Below are positions 1 to 8,805 of a DNA stretch of 64,000 nt, piece after piece. Made by a program: the position numbers and the translations under genes. Every line of letters begins with the position of its first letter. The first letter of the stretch is position 1. A model generated the notes under the pieces. The model had not been told where the DNA came from, ran no database searches, and saw nothing but the letters and a program-made list of their open reading frames with translations. Location of the stretch: NCBI RefSeq assembly GCF_002024505.1, contig NZ_CP019402.1, positions 1,054,001 through 1,118,000 of the forward strand, read 5' to 3'. This DNA comes from Plantibacter flavus (GTDB taxonomy: Bacteria; Actinomycetota; Actinomycetes; Actinomycetales; Microbacteriaceae).

Positions 1-507
1 GTACATGCCGATCTTCGCGCGGCCACCGGTGAGGAGGGCGCGCTTGCCGGTGAGGTCGGTGCGGGCGTCGCGCTTCGCGTGGCTCATCGCCGCGCACTGC
101 GGGCAGAGCTGGTGGTAGAAGGCGTCGACCGTCGTGTAGGGCTGCTTGCAGATGTAGCAGTTGCGCGGCACCAGCAGCTCGCCGGCGGTCGGAGCCGTCG
201 TGGTGGTGGCGAGCGGGATGCCCCGGGTCTCGTCGTCGATGCGGTCGGGGGCGCCCGTCGCGGTGGCGGCGATCACGGCGCGGTCGGCGTCGGCGATCCG
301 GGCCCGACGGTCGAGCCGGCGTTCCTTCTTGACCGCCTTGAACATCTTGGCGGTGGCGCGGCGCACCTGGAGGTAGTCGGGGTGCTCCTCGTCCATCGTC
401 GCCATGGTCTGGAGGACGCGCAGCGTGACCTCGAGATCGGTGGGATCGATGCCCGCGTCGTCGCCGGGAGCGTGGTTCGCAGGCTCGTCGTGGGGGAGAG
501 AGGTCAT
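1..507 (-). CDS. SDR-family protein with N-terminal zinc ribbon (partial)
   Basis: The gene starts at 507 and runs off the left edge of the window, so only the first 169 residues are visible. An acidic/basic N-terminal region of about 110 residues is followed by a CxxC...CxxC zinc ribbon (Cys117, Cys120, Cys135, Cys138). A glycine-rich turn, LLTGGRAKIG (from about residue 158), then marks the start of a Rossmann fold of the short-chain dehydrogenase type. This suggests an NAD(P)-dependent oxidoreductase carrying an extra metal-binding module. The start is supported by a -10-like TAGAAT exactly 6 nt upstream of the ATG, which suggests leaderless transcription. The substrate cannot be inferred. 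It is divergent from the helicase at 701. Confidence 0.7.
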   Translation of the reverse strand, partial: MTSLPHDEPANHAPGDDAGIDPTDLEVTLRVLQTMATMDEEHPDYLQVRRATAKMFKAVKKERRLDRRARIADADRAVIAATATGAPDRIDDETRGIPLATTTTAPTAGELLVPRNCYICKQPYTTVDAFYHQLCPQCAAMSHAKRDARTDLTGKRALLTGGRAKIGMY

Positions 508-551
508 TACCTCATTCTACGAGCCGCCGGACGTGCCTCGGTCGGAGCTGT

Positions 552-660
552 GGTCAGCGCGGGGCGCTGGACCGACCGCGACCCACAGACGTGAGCGCGC
601 CCCTCCGGAGGGGCGCGCTCACGTCGCAGACCCGCGCTCGCGTCAGCGCACCGCGCTGGC
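552..660. repeat. Palindromic dispersed repeat, copy A
   Basis: Between the divergent genes at 507 and 701 lies a perfect 38-bp palindrome (588-625, centred on CTCCGGAG). It is followed at 629-660 by 32 bp that recur exactly at 50104-50135. The 552-570 segment resembles a degraded left arm. Copy B is at 50027-50135. The element is intergenic in both places and looks like a REP-type or small palindromic mobile element. No transposase is near. Confidence 0.6.
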
Positions 661-700
661 TCGAGGGAGGGGTGTCCGTCGTGCGTGAGACCATGGGGCG

Positions 701-3700
701 ATGACTCCCGAGCCCGCACCACTGGTCGACGTGGCCGACCTCGTCCGGCTCGTCGGGCGGGTGGCGTTCGACCGCGGCCGGGTCTACGCGAGAGATGGCC
801 GGGTCACCGCCGCCGACTGGGACCCCGACAAGCGTCGGCTCCACGGGATCGTCGAAGGCTCCACCGATGTCCCGTACGCCTGCATCATCGACCTCGGCGA
901 CGACACCGGTGGGTTCGCTCGGATCGAAGGCAGCGCGTGCTCCTGCCCGCTCCGCGGTGACTGCAAGCACATCGTCGCCACCCTGCTGCACAGCAACGCG
1001 GCCCACCTCCGGGCCGAGGGTCGCTCCGACCGGTGGGTGGCACCACAACGGCCGCCTTCCGGGAAGGAGGCGTCCTGGCGCTCCGACCGACGTTGGACCG
1101 CGCCCATCAACGACCCCGTGCTCGACGAACCGGCCGAGCACCGGCCGATGTACGCCCTCGACGAGCTCGGCGACCTCCCTGACGCCTGGCGTCCGGAGGC
1201 GGAACGACGAGCAGCGCGATGGACCCCGAGTCCGCAGATGCCGCCGGCACCGCCCAGCTGGCGGAACCGACTCGACTCCCTCGCCGGCGATGCCGGTCGT
1301 GCCACGGTGCCGACGGCCATGGGGCTGCAGTTCGAGGTCCGCGAGAGCATCCCGCGCACCGCCGAACGCTGGCGCGGGCCGACCTCCCGAACGGCCGACG
1401 GCCCGCCCGACCCCCGGCACCCCCGCCGCATCGCCGTCCGACCCGTCGTCAAGAAGGCCGGCGGCGGCTTCGTGAAGTCGACGATCTCGTGGACCTCGTT
1501 CACGCACCAGGGCCACCGGCTGTCGCTCGATCCGGCGCACCAGCAGTGGTTCACGCAGTTCCAGGCGCTCCTGCGTGCCACCCGTCCGCCGGCCGGTGCC
1601 TACGCCGGCGCCGCCGACTCGGACTGGCTCGTCCTCGACGACTTCGGCAGCCCCGTCCTCTGGCATCTGTTCGAGGAGGCGGCCCAACTCGGGATCGAAC
1701 TCGTCGGTACGCGCAAAGGCACGGTCGCCCTCGGCACCACCGCCGCCATCCGGCTGGACGCCGCGCACGACGACGAGGGCGTGGTCCTCCGATCCGTCGT
1801 GACGATCGACGGTACCGACGTCGACGCGGCCACGAGCGGAGCCCTCGGCGACCACGGGCTCTACCACTACACGCTCGAACCACAGCAGGCGATCGTGCTC
1901 GCCCCGCTCGCCGAACCGCTGACGGACGAGGCCCGCGGACTGCTCGGGCCTGGCGAGCCGGTCGTCGTCCCCGAGGCCGAAGTGCCGGAGTTCCTCGAGC
2001 ACTACGTCCCACGACTCCGCCGCAGCATCTCGCTGAGTTCGACGGACGGCACCGTGGCTCTGCCCGAGATCGTGCCGCCGGTCCTCGTCCTCACGGCTTC
2101 CTTCGAACCGAAGCAGACCCTGCGCCTCGCCTGGTTCTGGCAGTACGCCCCGGCGCAGCGCGTCCCGATCGGTGGCGGCACCCCGGCGCTCGCCGCAGGA
2201 CGACCACTCGTGTCGACGGTGCCGCACGGTGCGCTCTCCGACAACGCAACCGACTCCGCCGCAGCGGAGGTCCTCCGCGACGAACGCGCGGAGCGGGCCA
2301 TCCTCGACCGGGTCGGCGCCGCCATCGCCGCCGCGGCGGAACCGGAACGCCGGGCGCTCGCCGCGGGCTCGTTCGACGAGCTCACGACTCCGGGCGTCTG
2401 GCCGCCCCGGCCGCAGGTCCTGACGGAGTTCGACGCGGCACTCGTCACCGAGCGCACCCTCCCCGTCTTCGAATCGCTCGACGACGTCCTCGTCGAAGTG
2501 TCCGGCGACCGCCCCGAGTACCGGGAGCTCACGGGCACGCCCCACATCTCGGTCACCACGGTGGAGACGGAGCAACGCGACTGGTTCGACCTCGGGATCG
2601 TCATCCACATCGGCGAGTACAGCGTCCCCTTCGAGCCCCTCTTCAAGGCCCTCTCGAAGGGGCGCACCAAGCTGCTCATGGTCGACCACACCTACCTGTC
2701 GCTCGAGCACCCCGCCTTCGACCGCCTGCGCGAGCTACTCACCGAGGCGGCCGCGCTCAAGGAGTGGGAGACGAAGCCGAGCATCAGCCGCTATCAGGCG
2801 AGCCTCTGGGCCGACTTCGAGGACCTCGCCGACGAGACCGAGCAGGCCGTCTCCTGGCGCGAGGCTGCAGCCGGACTCAACGCGATCGAAGCGGTCCCCG
2901 ACACCGCCTTGCCGTCGGGACTCCACGCAGACCTCCGGCCTTACCAGGTCGAGGGCTTCCGCTGGCTCGCATTCCTCTGGCAGCACGGACTCGGAGGCAT
3001 CCTGGCCGACGACATGGGCCTCGGCAAGACGCTGCAGACCCTCGCCCTCGTCGCCCACGCGCGCGAGACCACCGGGACCACGGCACCACCGTTCCTCGTG
3101 GTCGCCCCGACGTCGGTCGTCTCCAACTGGGTCGCCGAGGCCACGCGCTTCGTGCCCGACCTCGTCGTCCGCAGCATCACAGCCACGCAGGCGAAGGGGA
3201 GCGCGTCGATCGCGGACCTCGCGGCGGGCGCCGACATCGTGGTCACGAGCTATGCGCTGTTCCGGCTCGACGCAGCGGCGTACCAGGCGGTCGACTGGTC
3301 GGGGCTCATCCTCGACGAGGCGCAGTTCGTGAAGAACCACCGCGCCAAGCTGCACGAGTGCGCGGTCGACCTCAGAGCACCGTTCAAGCTCGCGATCACC
3401 GGCACGCCCATCGAGAACACGCTCATGGAGCTGTGGTCGCTGCTGTCGATCGTCGCGCCGGGCCTGTTCGCGTCGGCGCCGCGCTTCACCGAGCACTACG
3501 TCAAGCCGATCGGCAAGGGTCTCGACTCGAGTCGGCTGCAGACCCTGCGCCGACGCATCCGTCCGCTGCTCATGCGACGCACCAAGGAGATGGTCGCGCC
3601 CGAACTGCCGCCGAAGCAGGAGCAGGTGCTGCGGATCGAACTCGCGCCGGCCCACCGCAAGCTCTACGACCTCGTCCTCCAGCGCGAACGACAGAAGCTC

Positions 3701-4324
3701 CTCGGACTCGTCGACGACCTCGACCGCAACCGGTTCATCGTGTTCCGCTCGCTCACCCTCCTCCGCATGCTCAGCCTCGACGCGAGTCTCATCGACGCCG
3801 AGGAGCACGCGGGCATCCCCTCGAGCAAACTCGACGCACTCCTCGAGCAGCTCGACGACGTCGTCGCCGAGGGCCACCGGGCGCTCATCTTCAGCCAGTT
3901 CACGAGCTTCCTCGGCACCGCTGCGCGTCGGCTCGAGGAGCAGGGCATCGCGTACGAGTACCTCGACGGGTCGACCCGTCGTCGGGGTGAGGTCATCGAC
4001 CGCTTCCGCACCGGCGACGCCCCCGTGTTCCTCATCAGCTTGAAGGCCGGCGGGTTCGGCCTCAACCTGACCGAAGCGGACTACGTCTTCCTGCTCGACC
4101 CGTGGTGGAACCCGGCCGCAGAGGCGCAGGCCATCGACCGCACGCACCGCATCGGCCAGACCGAGAACGTCATGGTCTACCGGCTGGTCGCCGCCGACAC
4201 GATCGAGGAGAAGGTGATGGCGCTGCAGGCGAAGAAGTCCGAGCTCTTCGCCGCGGTCCTCGACGACGACGCGGTGTTCAGTCAGGCCCTCACCGCGGAG
4301 GACATCCGGGGCCTGCTCGAATAG
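701..4324 (+). CDS. SWIM zinc-finger SNF2-family helicase
   Basis: This is a 1207-residue DNA-dependent ATPase of the SNF2/HepA type. A SWIM zinc finger with the C-x-C-x5-C-x-H pattern (Cys80, Cys82, Cys88, His90) lies near the N-terminus, followed by a long middle region of unknown function. The SNF2 ATPase follows: Walker A DMGLGKT at about 771-777, DEAQ box at 872-875, and a C-terminal helicase lobe with the GGFGLNL and DRTHRIGQ motifs close to the end. Such proteins remodel protein-DNA complexes, and the SWIM finger probably binds DNA or protein. The ATG at 701 is preceded by GACCAT-N6, which fits a leaderless start. It is probably a single-gene unit, since the next gene has its own -10-like element. 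Confidence 0.9.
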   Translation: MTPEPAPLVDVADLVRLVGRVAFDRGRVYARDGRVTAADWDPDKRRLHGIVEGSTDVPYACIIDLGDDTGGFARIEGSACSCPLRGDCKHIVATLLHSNAAHLRAEGRSDRWVAPQRPPSGKEASWRSDRRWTAPINDPVLDEPAEHRPMYALDELGDLPDAWRPEAERRAARWTPSPQMPPAPPSWRNRLDSLAGDAGRATVPTAMGLQFEVRESIPRTAERWRGPTSRTADGPPDPRHPRRIAVRPVVKKAGGGFVKSTISWTSFTHQGHRLSLDPAHQQWFTQFQALLRATRPPAGAYAGAADSDWLVLDDFGSPVLWHLFEEAAQLGIELVGTRKGTVALGTTAAIRLDAAHDDEGVVLRSVVTIDGTDVDAATSGALGDHGLYHYTLEPQQAIVLAPLAEPLTDEARGLLGPGEPVVVPEAEVPEFLEHYVPRLRRSISLSSTDGTVALPEIVPPVLVLTASFEPKQTLRLAWFWQYAPAQRVPIGGGTPALAAGRPLVSTVPHGALSDNATDSAAAEVLRDERAERAILDRVGAAIAAAAEPERRALAAGSFDELTTPGVWPPRPQVLTEFDAALVTERTLPVFESLDDVLVEVSGDRPEYRELTGTPHISVTTVETEQRDWFDLGIVIHIGEYSVPFEPLFKALSKGRTKLLMVDHTYLSLEHPAFDRLRELLTEAAALKEWETKPSISRYQASLWADFEDLADETEQAVSWREAAAGLNAIEAVPDTALPSGLHADLRPYQVEGFRWLAFLWQHGLGGILADDMGLGKTLQTLALVAHARETTGTTAPPFLVVAPTSVVSNWVAEATRFVPDLVVRSITATQAKGSASIADLAAGADIVVTSYALFRLDAAAYQAVDWSGLILDEAQFVKNHRAKLHECAVDLRAPFKLAITGTPIENTLMELWSLLSIVAPGLFASAPRFTEHYVKPIGKGLDSSRLQTLRRRIRPLLMRRTKEMVAPELPPKQEQVLRIELAPAHRKLYDLVLQRERQKLLGLVDDLDRNRFIVFRSLTLLRMLSLDASLIDAEEHAGIPSSKLDALLEQLDDVVAEGHRALIFSQFTSFLGTAARRLEEQGIAYEYLDGSTRRRGEVIDRFRTGDAPVFLISLKAGGFGLNLTEADYVFLLDPWWNPAAEAQAIDRTHRIGQTENVMVYRLVAADTIEEKVMALQAKKSELFAAVLDDDAVFSQALTAEDIRGLLE

Positions 4325-4387
4325 TCTCCCGGCACCCACGACAGCCGTCGGGGTGTGGCCGGCCGAGCGACCGATAGCCTGATCGCT

Positions 4388-6124
4388 ATGGAACTCGGGG
4401 TGTATGCGGTCGTCGGCATCGCGGTGATCGTGGCCGTCGCGGCCTTCTCCCGCAAGCTCGGTGTCGCCGCGCCGATCATCCTCGTGATCGTCGGTGTCGG
4501 GCTCTCGTACCTCCCGGGCGTCCCGGAGATCGAGGTCGAACCGGAACTCGTGCTCGACGTCGTCCTGCCGCCGATCCTCTACGCCGCGGCGATCAGCGTT
4601 CCGATCATGGACTTCCGCCGCAACCTCGCCACCATCACGAGCCTGTCCGTCGTGCTCGTCATCGTCACCGCCTTCGGTGCCGGCTTCCTCCTCTTCAGCC
4701 TCCTGCCGGACCTCAACCTGGCCGCCGCCATCGCCCTCGGCGCGATCATCAGCCCGCCCGACGCGGTCGCGGCGACGTCCATCGGACGCCGTCTCGGCCT
4801 CCCGCCCCGCCTCCTGACGGTGCTCGAGGGTGAGGGGCTCGTGAACGACGCGACCGCGCTCGTGCTCCTCCGATCGGCGAGCGCTGCGGCGGCCGGCGGC
4901 ATGCTCACGCCGTGGGCGACGGTCGGCGACTTCGTCTACGCGGTCGTCCTGGCGATCGTCGTCGGCTTCATCGCCGGGTACGTCACCGTCTGGTTGCGCT
5001 CGAAGCTCAACGACTCCGTCCTCGACACCGCGATCTCCATCGCCGTCCCGTTCGTGGCGTTCATGCCGACCGAGGCGCTCGGCGGGTCCGGCGTGCTGGC
5101 CGTCGTCATCGCCGGCCTGTACACGGGGCACGCGAGTTCGGCCGCGTTCTCGGCGCAGGCGCGGATCAGCGACCGCATCAACTGGCGGACCATCCAGTTC
5201 CTGCTCGAGAACGCCGTGTTCCTCCTCATCGGCCTCGAGATCCGCACCCTCATCGGCGCTGTCGACGCCGAGATCCTGTCGGTCGAGGAGTCCATCGGGA
5301 TCGGTCTCGTCGCGACGGCCGCGCTCATCGCGCTGCGGTTCCTGTGGGTGGGCCCGCTGGTGCTCGGGCTCCGTGCACGAGAACGCTGGGCGGAACGCCA
5401 GACCCTGCAACGGTGGCTGTCGATGGGGTACTCGGAACGGTTCCCGAGACAGAACCGCCGATGGCACCGGCGGCGGCGGCGGGAGCGCGCCTACGAGCGG
5501 CAGCGCGCCGACCTCGAGCAGTTGCGGTTGGAGCAGATCGACTGGCGAGGTGGCGTCATCCTCAGCTGGTCGGGCATGCGTGGCGTCGTGACGCTCGCCG
5601 CCGCACAGTCACTGCCGCAGAGCACCCCGTACCGCGAGCAACTCGTCCTCATCGCCTTCACGGTGGCCGTCGTGACGCTCGTCGTCCAGGGCGGCACGTT
5701 GCCGTGGCTCATCCGGCTGCTCAAGGTGCAGGGGATCGACGAGTCCGAGGACCGCCGCCAGCTCGCGACCCTCCTCGACGAGATCAGCTACGCGGGCATC
5801 AGCGTGCTGGAGGATCCGGCCTCGGCGGTCGGCATCGAGGAGGAGATCGACCCCGATCTGCTCGAACGCGTCAGACAGTCCACGTTCCTGCGGGCGGAAG
5901 CCGCCTGGGAACGCTCGCGCGAGTCGGTCTCGCCGAGTGAGACGCACGCAGAGACACCGCACCGGCTCTACCGCCAGCTCCGCCTCGCCGTCGTGCAGGC
6001 CGAACGCGAGCGGCTCCTCGACGCCCGGGCGCGCGGCGCGTACCCGTCGCGCATCCTCGCCGAGGCGCAGACGATGCTCGACATCGAGGAGACGCGCCTG
6101 CGTCCGCCTCGCGCCGACCACTAG
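4388..6124 (+). CDS. CPA1-family Na+/H+ antiporter
   Basis: This 578-residue integral membrane protein has about 12 predicted helices in the first 420 residues and a charged cytoplasmic tail. Asp125 in a PPDAVAATS stretch and the Asn153-Asp154 pair in EGLVNDAT match the ion-binding signature of electroneutral CPA1 (NhaP/NHE-like) exchangers, so it should exchange Na+ (or K+) for protons across the plasma membrane in pH or salt homeostasis. An arginine-rich insert near residues 340-385 lies between transmembrane segments. The ATG at 4388 is chosen because TAGCCT ends 7 nt upstream. An in-frame GTG at 4355 exists but has no better signal. The gene ends just before the 153-bp repeat array. Confidence 0.9.
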   Translation: MELGVYAVVGIAVIVAVAAFSRKLGVAAPIILVIVGVGLSYLPGVPEIEVEPELVLDVVLPPILYAAAISVPIMDFRRNLATITSLSVVLVIVTAFGAGFLLFSLLPDLNLAAAIALGAIISPPDAVAATSIGRRLGLPPRLLTVLEGEGLVNDATALVLLRSASAAAAGGMLTPWATVGDFVYAVVLAIVVGFIAGYVTVWLRSKLNDSVLDTAISIAVPFVAFMPTEALGGSGVLAVVIAGLYTGHASSAAFSAQARISDRINWRTIQFLLENAVFLLIGLEIRTLIGAVDAEILSVEESIGIGLVATAALIALRFLWVGPLVLGLRARERWAERQTLQRWLSMGYSERFPRQNRRWHRRRRRERAYERQRADLEQLRLEQIDWRGGVILSWSGMRGVVTLAAAQSLPQSTPYREQLVLIAFTVAVVTLVVQGGTLPWLIRLLKVQGIDESEDRRQLATLLDEISYAGISVLEDPASAVGIEEEIDPDLLERVRQSTFLRAEAAWERSRESVSPSETHAETPHRLYRQLRLAVVQAERERLLDARARGAYPSRILAEAQTMLDIEETRLRPPRADH

Positions 6125-6140
6125 AGCTGGGCGACCTTAC

Positions 6141-6579
6141 TCAGGAGTCCTCCGGTACGCCGCCCGGGAAACGGATCGACGCGCCGGCGAACTCCTGAGA
6201 AAGGGTCGGTGGGGTCAGGAACTCGGGCCGGGGTTGGTGATGTTGGCGACGCGCTCCGCCTCGCGCTCGGCCGTTGAGGCTGCTTGACCGTTTTCAGGAG
6301 TCCTCCGGCGCGCCGCCCGGGGAACGGATCGACGCGCCGACGAACTCCTGAGAAAGGGTTGGTGGGGTCAGGAACTCGGGCCGGGGTTGGTGATGTTGGC
6401 GACGCGCTCCGCCTCGCGCTCGGCCGTTGAGGCTGCTTGACCGTTCTCAGGAGTCCTCCGGTGCGCCGCCCGGGAAACGGATCGACGCGCCGGCGAACTC
6501 CTGAGAAAGGGTCGGTGGGGTCAGGAACTCGGGCCGGGGTTGGTGATGTTGGCGACGCGCTCCGCCTCGCGCTCGGCCG
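6141..6579. repeat. 153-bp tandem repeat array (2 full units and a partial)
   Basis: Three head-to-tail copies start at 6141, 6294 and 6447 with an exact 153-bp period. The third breaks off at 6579, inside the 3' end of the small minus-strand gene at 6521-6760. Copies differ by only a few substitutions. Read on the minus strand, each unit contains the last codons of that gene, its TGA stop and an inverted repeat, so the gene's 3' end plus terminator-like hairpin has been duplicated twice. The arms are CTCAGGAGT (6140-6148) and ACTCCTGAG (6191-6199) in copy 1, with similar arms in the others. This fills the 400-bp gap between 6124 and 6521. Confidence 0.9.
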
Positions 6580-6760
6580 CAGCGTCGCGTTCGGTCTCCG
6601 AACCGGGGTTCGTGATGTCGGCCTCGCCGCTCGCCGCCGGGTCGTCCTCGGTGACGTGCGGGCCGGGGTTCGTCGTGGACGCCACGCGCTCGGCCGCCGC
6701 GTCGTCGACGGCCTCGTCGTGCGGGCCCGGGTTGTTGATGTCGGCGTTCTGGTCACTCAT
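6521..6760 (-). CDS. Small NPGP-repeat protein, unknown function
   Basis: This 79-residue acidic, low-complexity protein contains four copies of a short motif around Asn-Pro-Gly-Pro: INNPGPH, TTNPGPH, ITNPGSE and ITNPGPS. They are separated by Ala/Glu/Asp/Arg-rich linkers of about 15-20 residues. No signal peptide, membrane segment or cysteine is present, so it is probably a soluble, largely disordered cytoplasmic protein. I do not recognise a characterised family. The ATG at 6760 has a good ribosome-binding site, AAGGAG, 6 nt upstream, and a consensus-like promoter 70-100 bp upstream. Its 3' end is the seed of the tandem repeat array downstream. Confidence 0.7.
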   Translation of the reverse strand: MSDQNADINNPGPHDEAVDDAAAERVASTTNPGPHVTEDDPAASGEADITNPGSETERDAAAEREAERVANITNPGPSS

Positions 6761-6827
6761 GAGGTGCTCCTTCCGAGATCCGCCTGGGCGGTCTCCGTCT
6801 CGCGCATCGTCGCGCTGATCCGCTCTC

Positions 6828-6856
6828 ACGGTAGGTCCGTGGGCGGGTGGCTGCAA
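6828..6856 (-). promoter_or_regulatory. Promoter of the NPGP-repeat gene
   Basis: On the minus strand, TTGCAG (6856-6851) and TACCGT (6833-6828) are separated by exactly 17 bp. This is a good SigA-type promoter pointing at the gene that starts at 6760. The implied 5' leader is about 60 nt and carries the AAGGAG site. Confidence 0.6.
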
Positions 6857-6873
6857 GGGGTGGCGCCGGCCGA

Positions 6874-7857
6874 TCAGTCGCGAGCGGCGAAGGCGTCGAC
6901 CCCGGTGAGTTCGGCTGAGAGCGCCCAGAGTCGGGCCGCCTCCTCCGGATCGGTCGCATGGTCGGCGACGCCGGAGGCCGGGGAGACCGCGGTCTCCGCC
7001 GGGCCGGCGATGTCGCAGTCCTCGCAGAACACCCCGCCGAGGCCGTCGAGCGACGGCGAGGTCGCGGCCCACACCTCGGTTGCGGCGCCCTGCTCGGGCG
7101 ACTTGAAGCCCGAGACGAGGAGGTTGCCGTCGGCGTCGACCCAGCCGAGCGCCATCATCTCCTCGCGCGGCAGGTGCCGCTGCAGCGGCGTGAGGATGCC
7201 GCCGGGGTGGACGGAGAACGCGCGGACACCTTCCTCGGCACCGAGCGTGTCGAGCTGGAAGGCGAAGAGCGCGTTGGCGGTCTTCGCCTGCCCGTACGCC
7301 TCCCACTTGTCGTAGCCGTGCTCGAACTGGACGTCGTCCCAGCGGATCCCGGAGCGCTTGTGGCCGCTGGAGGACAACGCGGCGACCCGCGATGACCCGC
7401 CCTTGACGATGGCGGGCCAGAGGCGGTTGACGAGGGCGAAGTGGCCGAGGTGGTTGGTCGCGAACTGGAGTTCCCAGCCGGGACCGACGCGCGTCTCGGG
7501 AGCCGCCATGACGCCGGCGTTCGTGATGACGAGGTCGAGGCCCCGGCCCGTGGCGAGGAAGCGGTCGGCGAACGCCTCGACGCTCGCGAGGTCCGCCAGG
7601 TCGAGTTCGTCGACCTCCACACCGTCGATGCCGGCGAGCTCCTCGCGAGCGGTCTCCGGGCGCCGCGCGGGGACGATGACCTGGGCACCCGCGCCGACCA
7701 GGGCACGGACGGCCTCGCGGCCGATACCGGAGTAGCCGCCGGTGACGATGGCGAGCTTGCCGGTGAGGTCGATGCCCTCGAGCACCTCCGCCGCGGTGCT
7801 CGAGTGGCCGAAGCCGGAACCGATGGGGTGCTGCGGGGTGCGCGTGCGATTGGTCAT
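6874..7857 (-). CDS. Short-chain dehydrogenase/reductase
   Basis: This 327-residue classical/extended SDR has an NAD(P)-binding TGGYSGIG motif near residues 39-46, the structural NAGVM motif and the catalytic YGQAK (Tyr-x3-Lys). An Arg next to the nucleotide strand (PARRPE) suggests NADPH preference. It resembles the retinol dehydrogenase/protochlorophyllide reductase-like SDRs common in actinobacteria, whose substrates are mostly unknown. TAGCGT lies exactly 6 nt before the ATG at 7857, indicating a leaderless transcript separate from the glycan operon upstream, which ends at 7961. Confidence 0.85.
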   Translation of the reverse strand: MTNRTRTPQHPIGSGFGHSSTAAEVLEGIDLTGKLAIVTGGYSGIGREAVRALVGAGAQVIVPARRPETAREELAGIDGVEVDELDLADLASVEAFADRFLATGRGLDLVITNAGVMAAPETRVGPGWELQFATNHLGHFALVNRLWPAIVKGGSSRVAALSSSGHKRSGIRWDDVQFEHGYDKWEAYGQAKTANALFAFQLDTLGAEEGVRAFSVHPGGILTPLQRHLPREEMMALGWVDADGNLLVSGFKSPEQGAATEVWAATSPSLDGLGGVFCEDCDIAGPAETAVSPASGVADHATDPEEAARLWALSAELTGVDAFAARD

Positions 7858-7960
7858 GCCCTCACGCTACGACTCCGGGGAGGGCGGCGGAACCGGAAGG
7901 ACCTGGGAAGATGTGCAGCCGTCGTCGGCCCGTGGTCGTGGCCGCCCGCACCACCTGGTC

Positions 7961-8728
7961 TCAGCGGGTGGACAGCACGCGCACGGATGGGAGCGGGTGG
8001 CCGTGCAGCAGTGCGCGGACCTCCTGGAGGCGACGACGCACGCCCCACATCGTGACCTTCTTGAGCGACTCGGAGACGATGCCGCCGCTCATCTTCGACT
8101 CGCCCGACACCCGCTCGGTGAAGACGATGGGCGTCTCCACGACCCGGAGCCCGCGCTGCAGCGCACGCCAGAGGAGGTCGACCTGGAAGCAGTACCCCTG
8201 TGACGCGACGTCGGCGAGGTCGATGCGGCGCAGGGCCTCGCTGCGGAACGCGCGGAACCCGCCGGTCGCGTCGGCGACACCGATCCCGAGGGCGAGTCGC
8301 GTGTAGAGGTTGCCGCCGCGACTCAGCGCGAGCCGGTGGGCGGGCCAGTTCTCGACGACGCCACCCGGGACCCAGCGTGAGCCGAGCGCGAGGTCGTGAT
8401 CGTCGAGGAGCGCGATGAGGCGGGGCAGGTCCTCGGGGTGGTGGGATCCGTCCGCGTCCATCTCGACGACGACCTCGTACCCCCGGGCGAGCGCCCAGGC
8501 GAAGCCCGCGAGGTACGCGCCGCCGAGCCCGTCCTTCACGGCCCGGTGGAACACGTGCACCTCCGGGTGCTGCGCGGCGAGCTGTTCGGCGAGGAACCCG
8601 GTGCCGTCGGGGGAGGAGTCGTCCACGACGAGGATGTCGACCCCCGGGACGGCGAGCGTGCGGTTCACGATCGGCTGCAGGTTGTCGAGTTCGTTGTAGG
8701 TGGGGATGACGACGAGTGAGCGGTTCAC
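7961..8728 (-). CDS. Polyprenol-phosphate mannosyltransferase (GT2, Ppm/DPM1-like)
   Basis: This 255-residue soluble GT2 enzyme starts with VVIPTYNE and contains VVDDSSPDGT and EMDADGSHHPEDL (the DxD metal site), typical of dolichyl/polyprenyl-phosphate mannose synthases. It should transfer mannose from GDP-mannose to a polyprenyl phosphate on the cytoplasmic face, making the lipid-linked donor used by GT-C enzymes outside. The start is GTG at 8728 with AAAGGA 6 nt upstream. It is the last gene of the glycan operon, 77 bp after the sortase gene. The GT39-like protein encoded at 11590-13620 is its natural partner. It has no C-terminal membrane domain. Confidence 0.85.
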   Translation of the reverse strand: MNRSLVVIPTYNELDNLQPIVNRTLAVPGVDILVVDDSSPDGTGFLAEQLAAQHPEVHVFHRAVKDGLGGAYLAGFAWALARGYEVVVEMDADGSHHPEDLPRLIALLDDHDLALGSRWVPGGVVENWPAHRLALSRGGNLYTRLALGIGVADATGGFRAFRSEALRRIDLADVASQGYCFQVDLLWRALQRGLRVVETPIVFTERVSGESKMSGGIVSESLKKVTMWGVRRRLQEVRALLHGHPLPSVRVLSTR

Positions 8729-8805
8729 GTCGGTTCCTTTCGGGTCGGTGGGAATGGTTCGGAGCGGGGCCGCGCCGCGACGGGCGCGCGGAGCAGGGAG
8801 CGGCG

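Noticed and set aside
2735..5467. Very long minus-strand open frames over the helicase and antiporter genes.
   Set aside because: They are antisense to genes with clear motifs. Composition is highly charged and lacks any recognised domain.
6141..6579. Tandem repeats considered as a CRISPR array.
   Set aside because: Units are 153 bp and contiguous, with no unique spacers and no cas genes nearby.
6121..6756. A 211-codon minus-strand frame with 51-residue repeats.
   Set aside because: The period is a by-product of the 153-bp DNA repeat. The correct frame is the NPGP gene with a proper ribosome-binding site.
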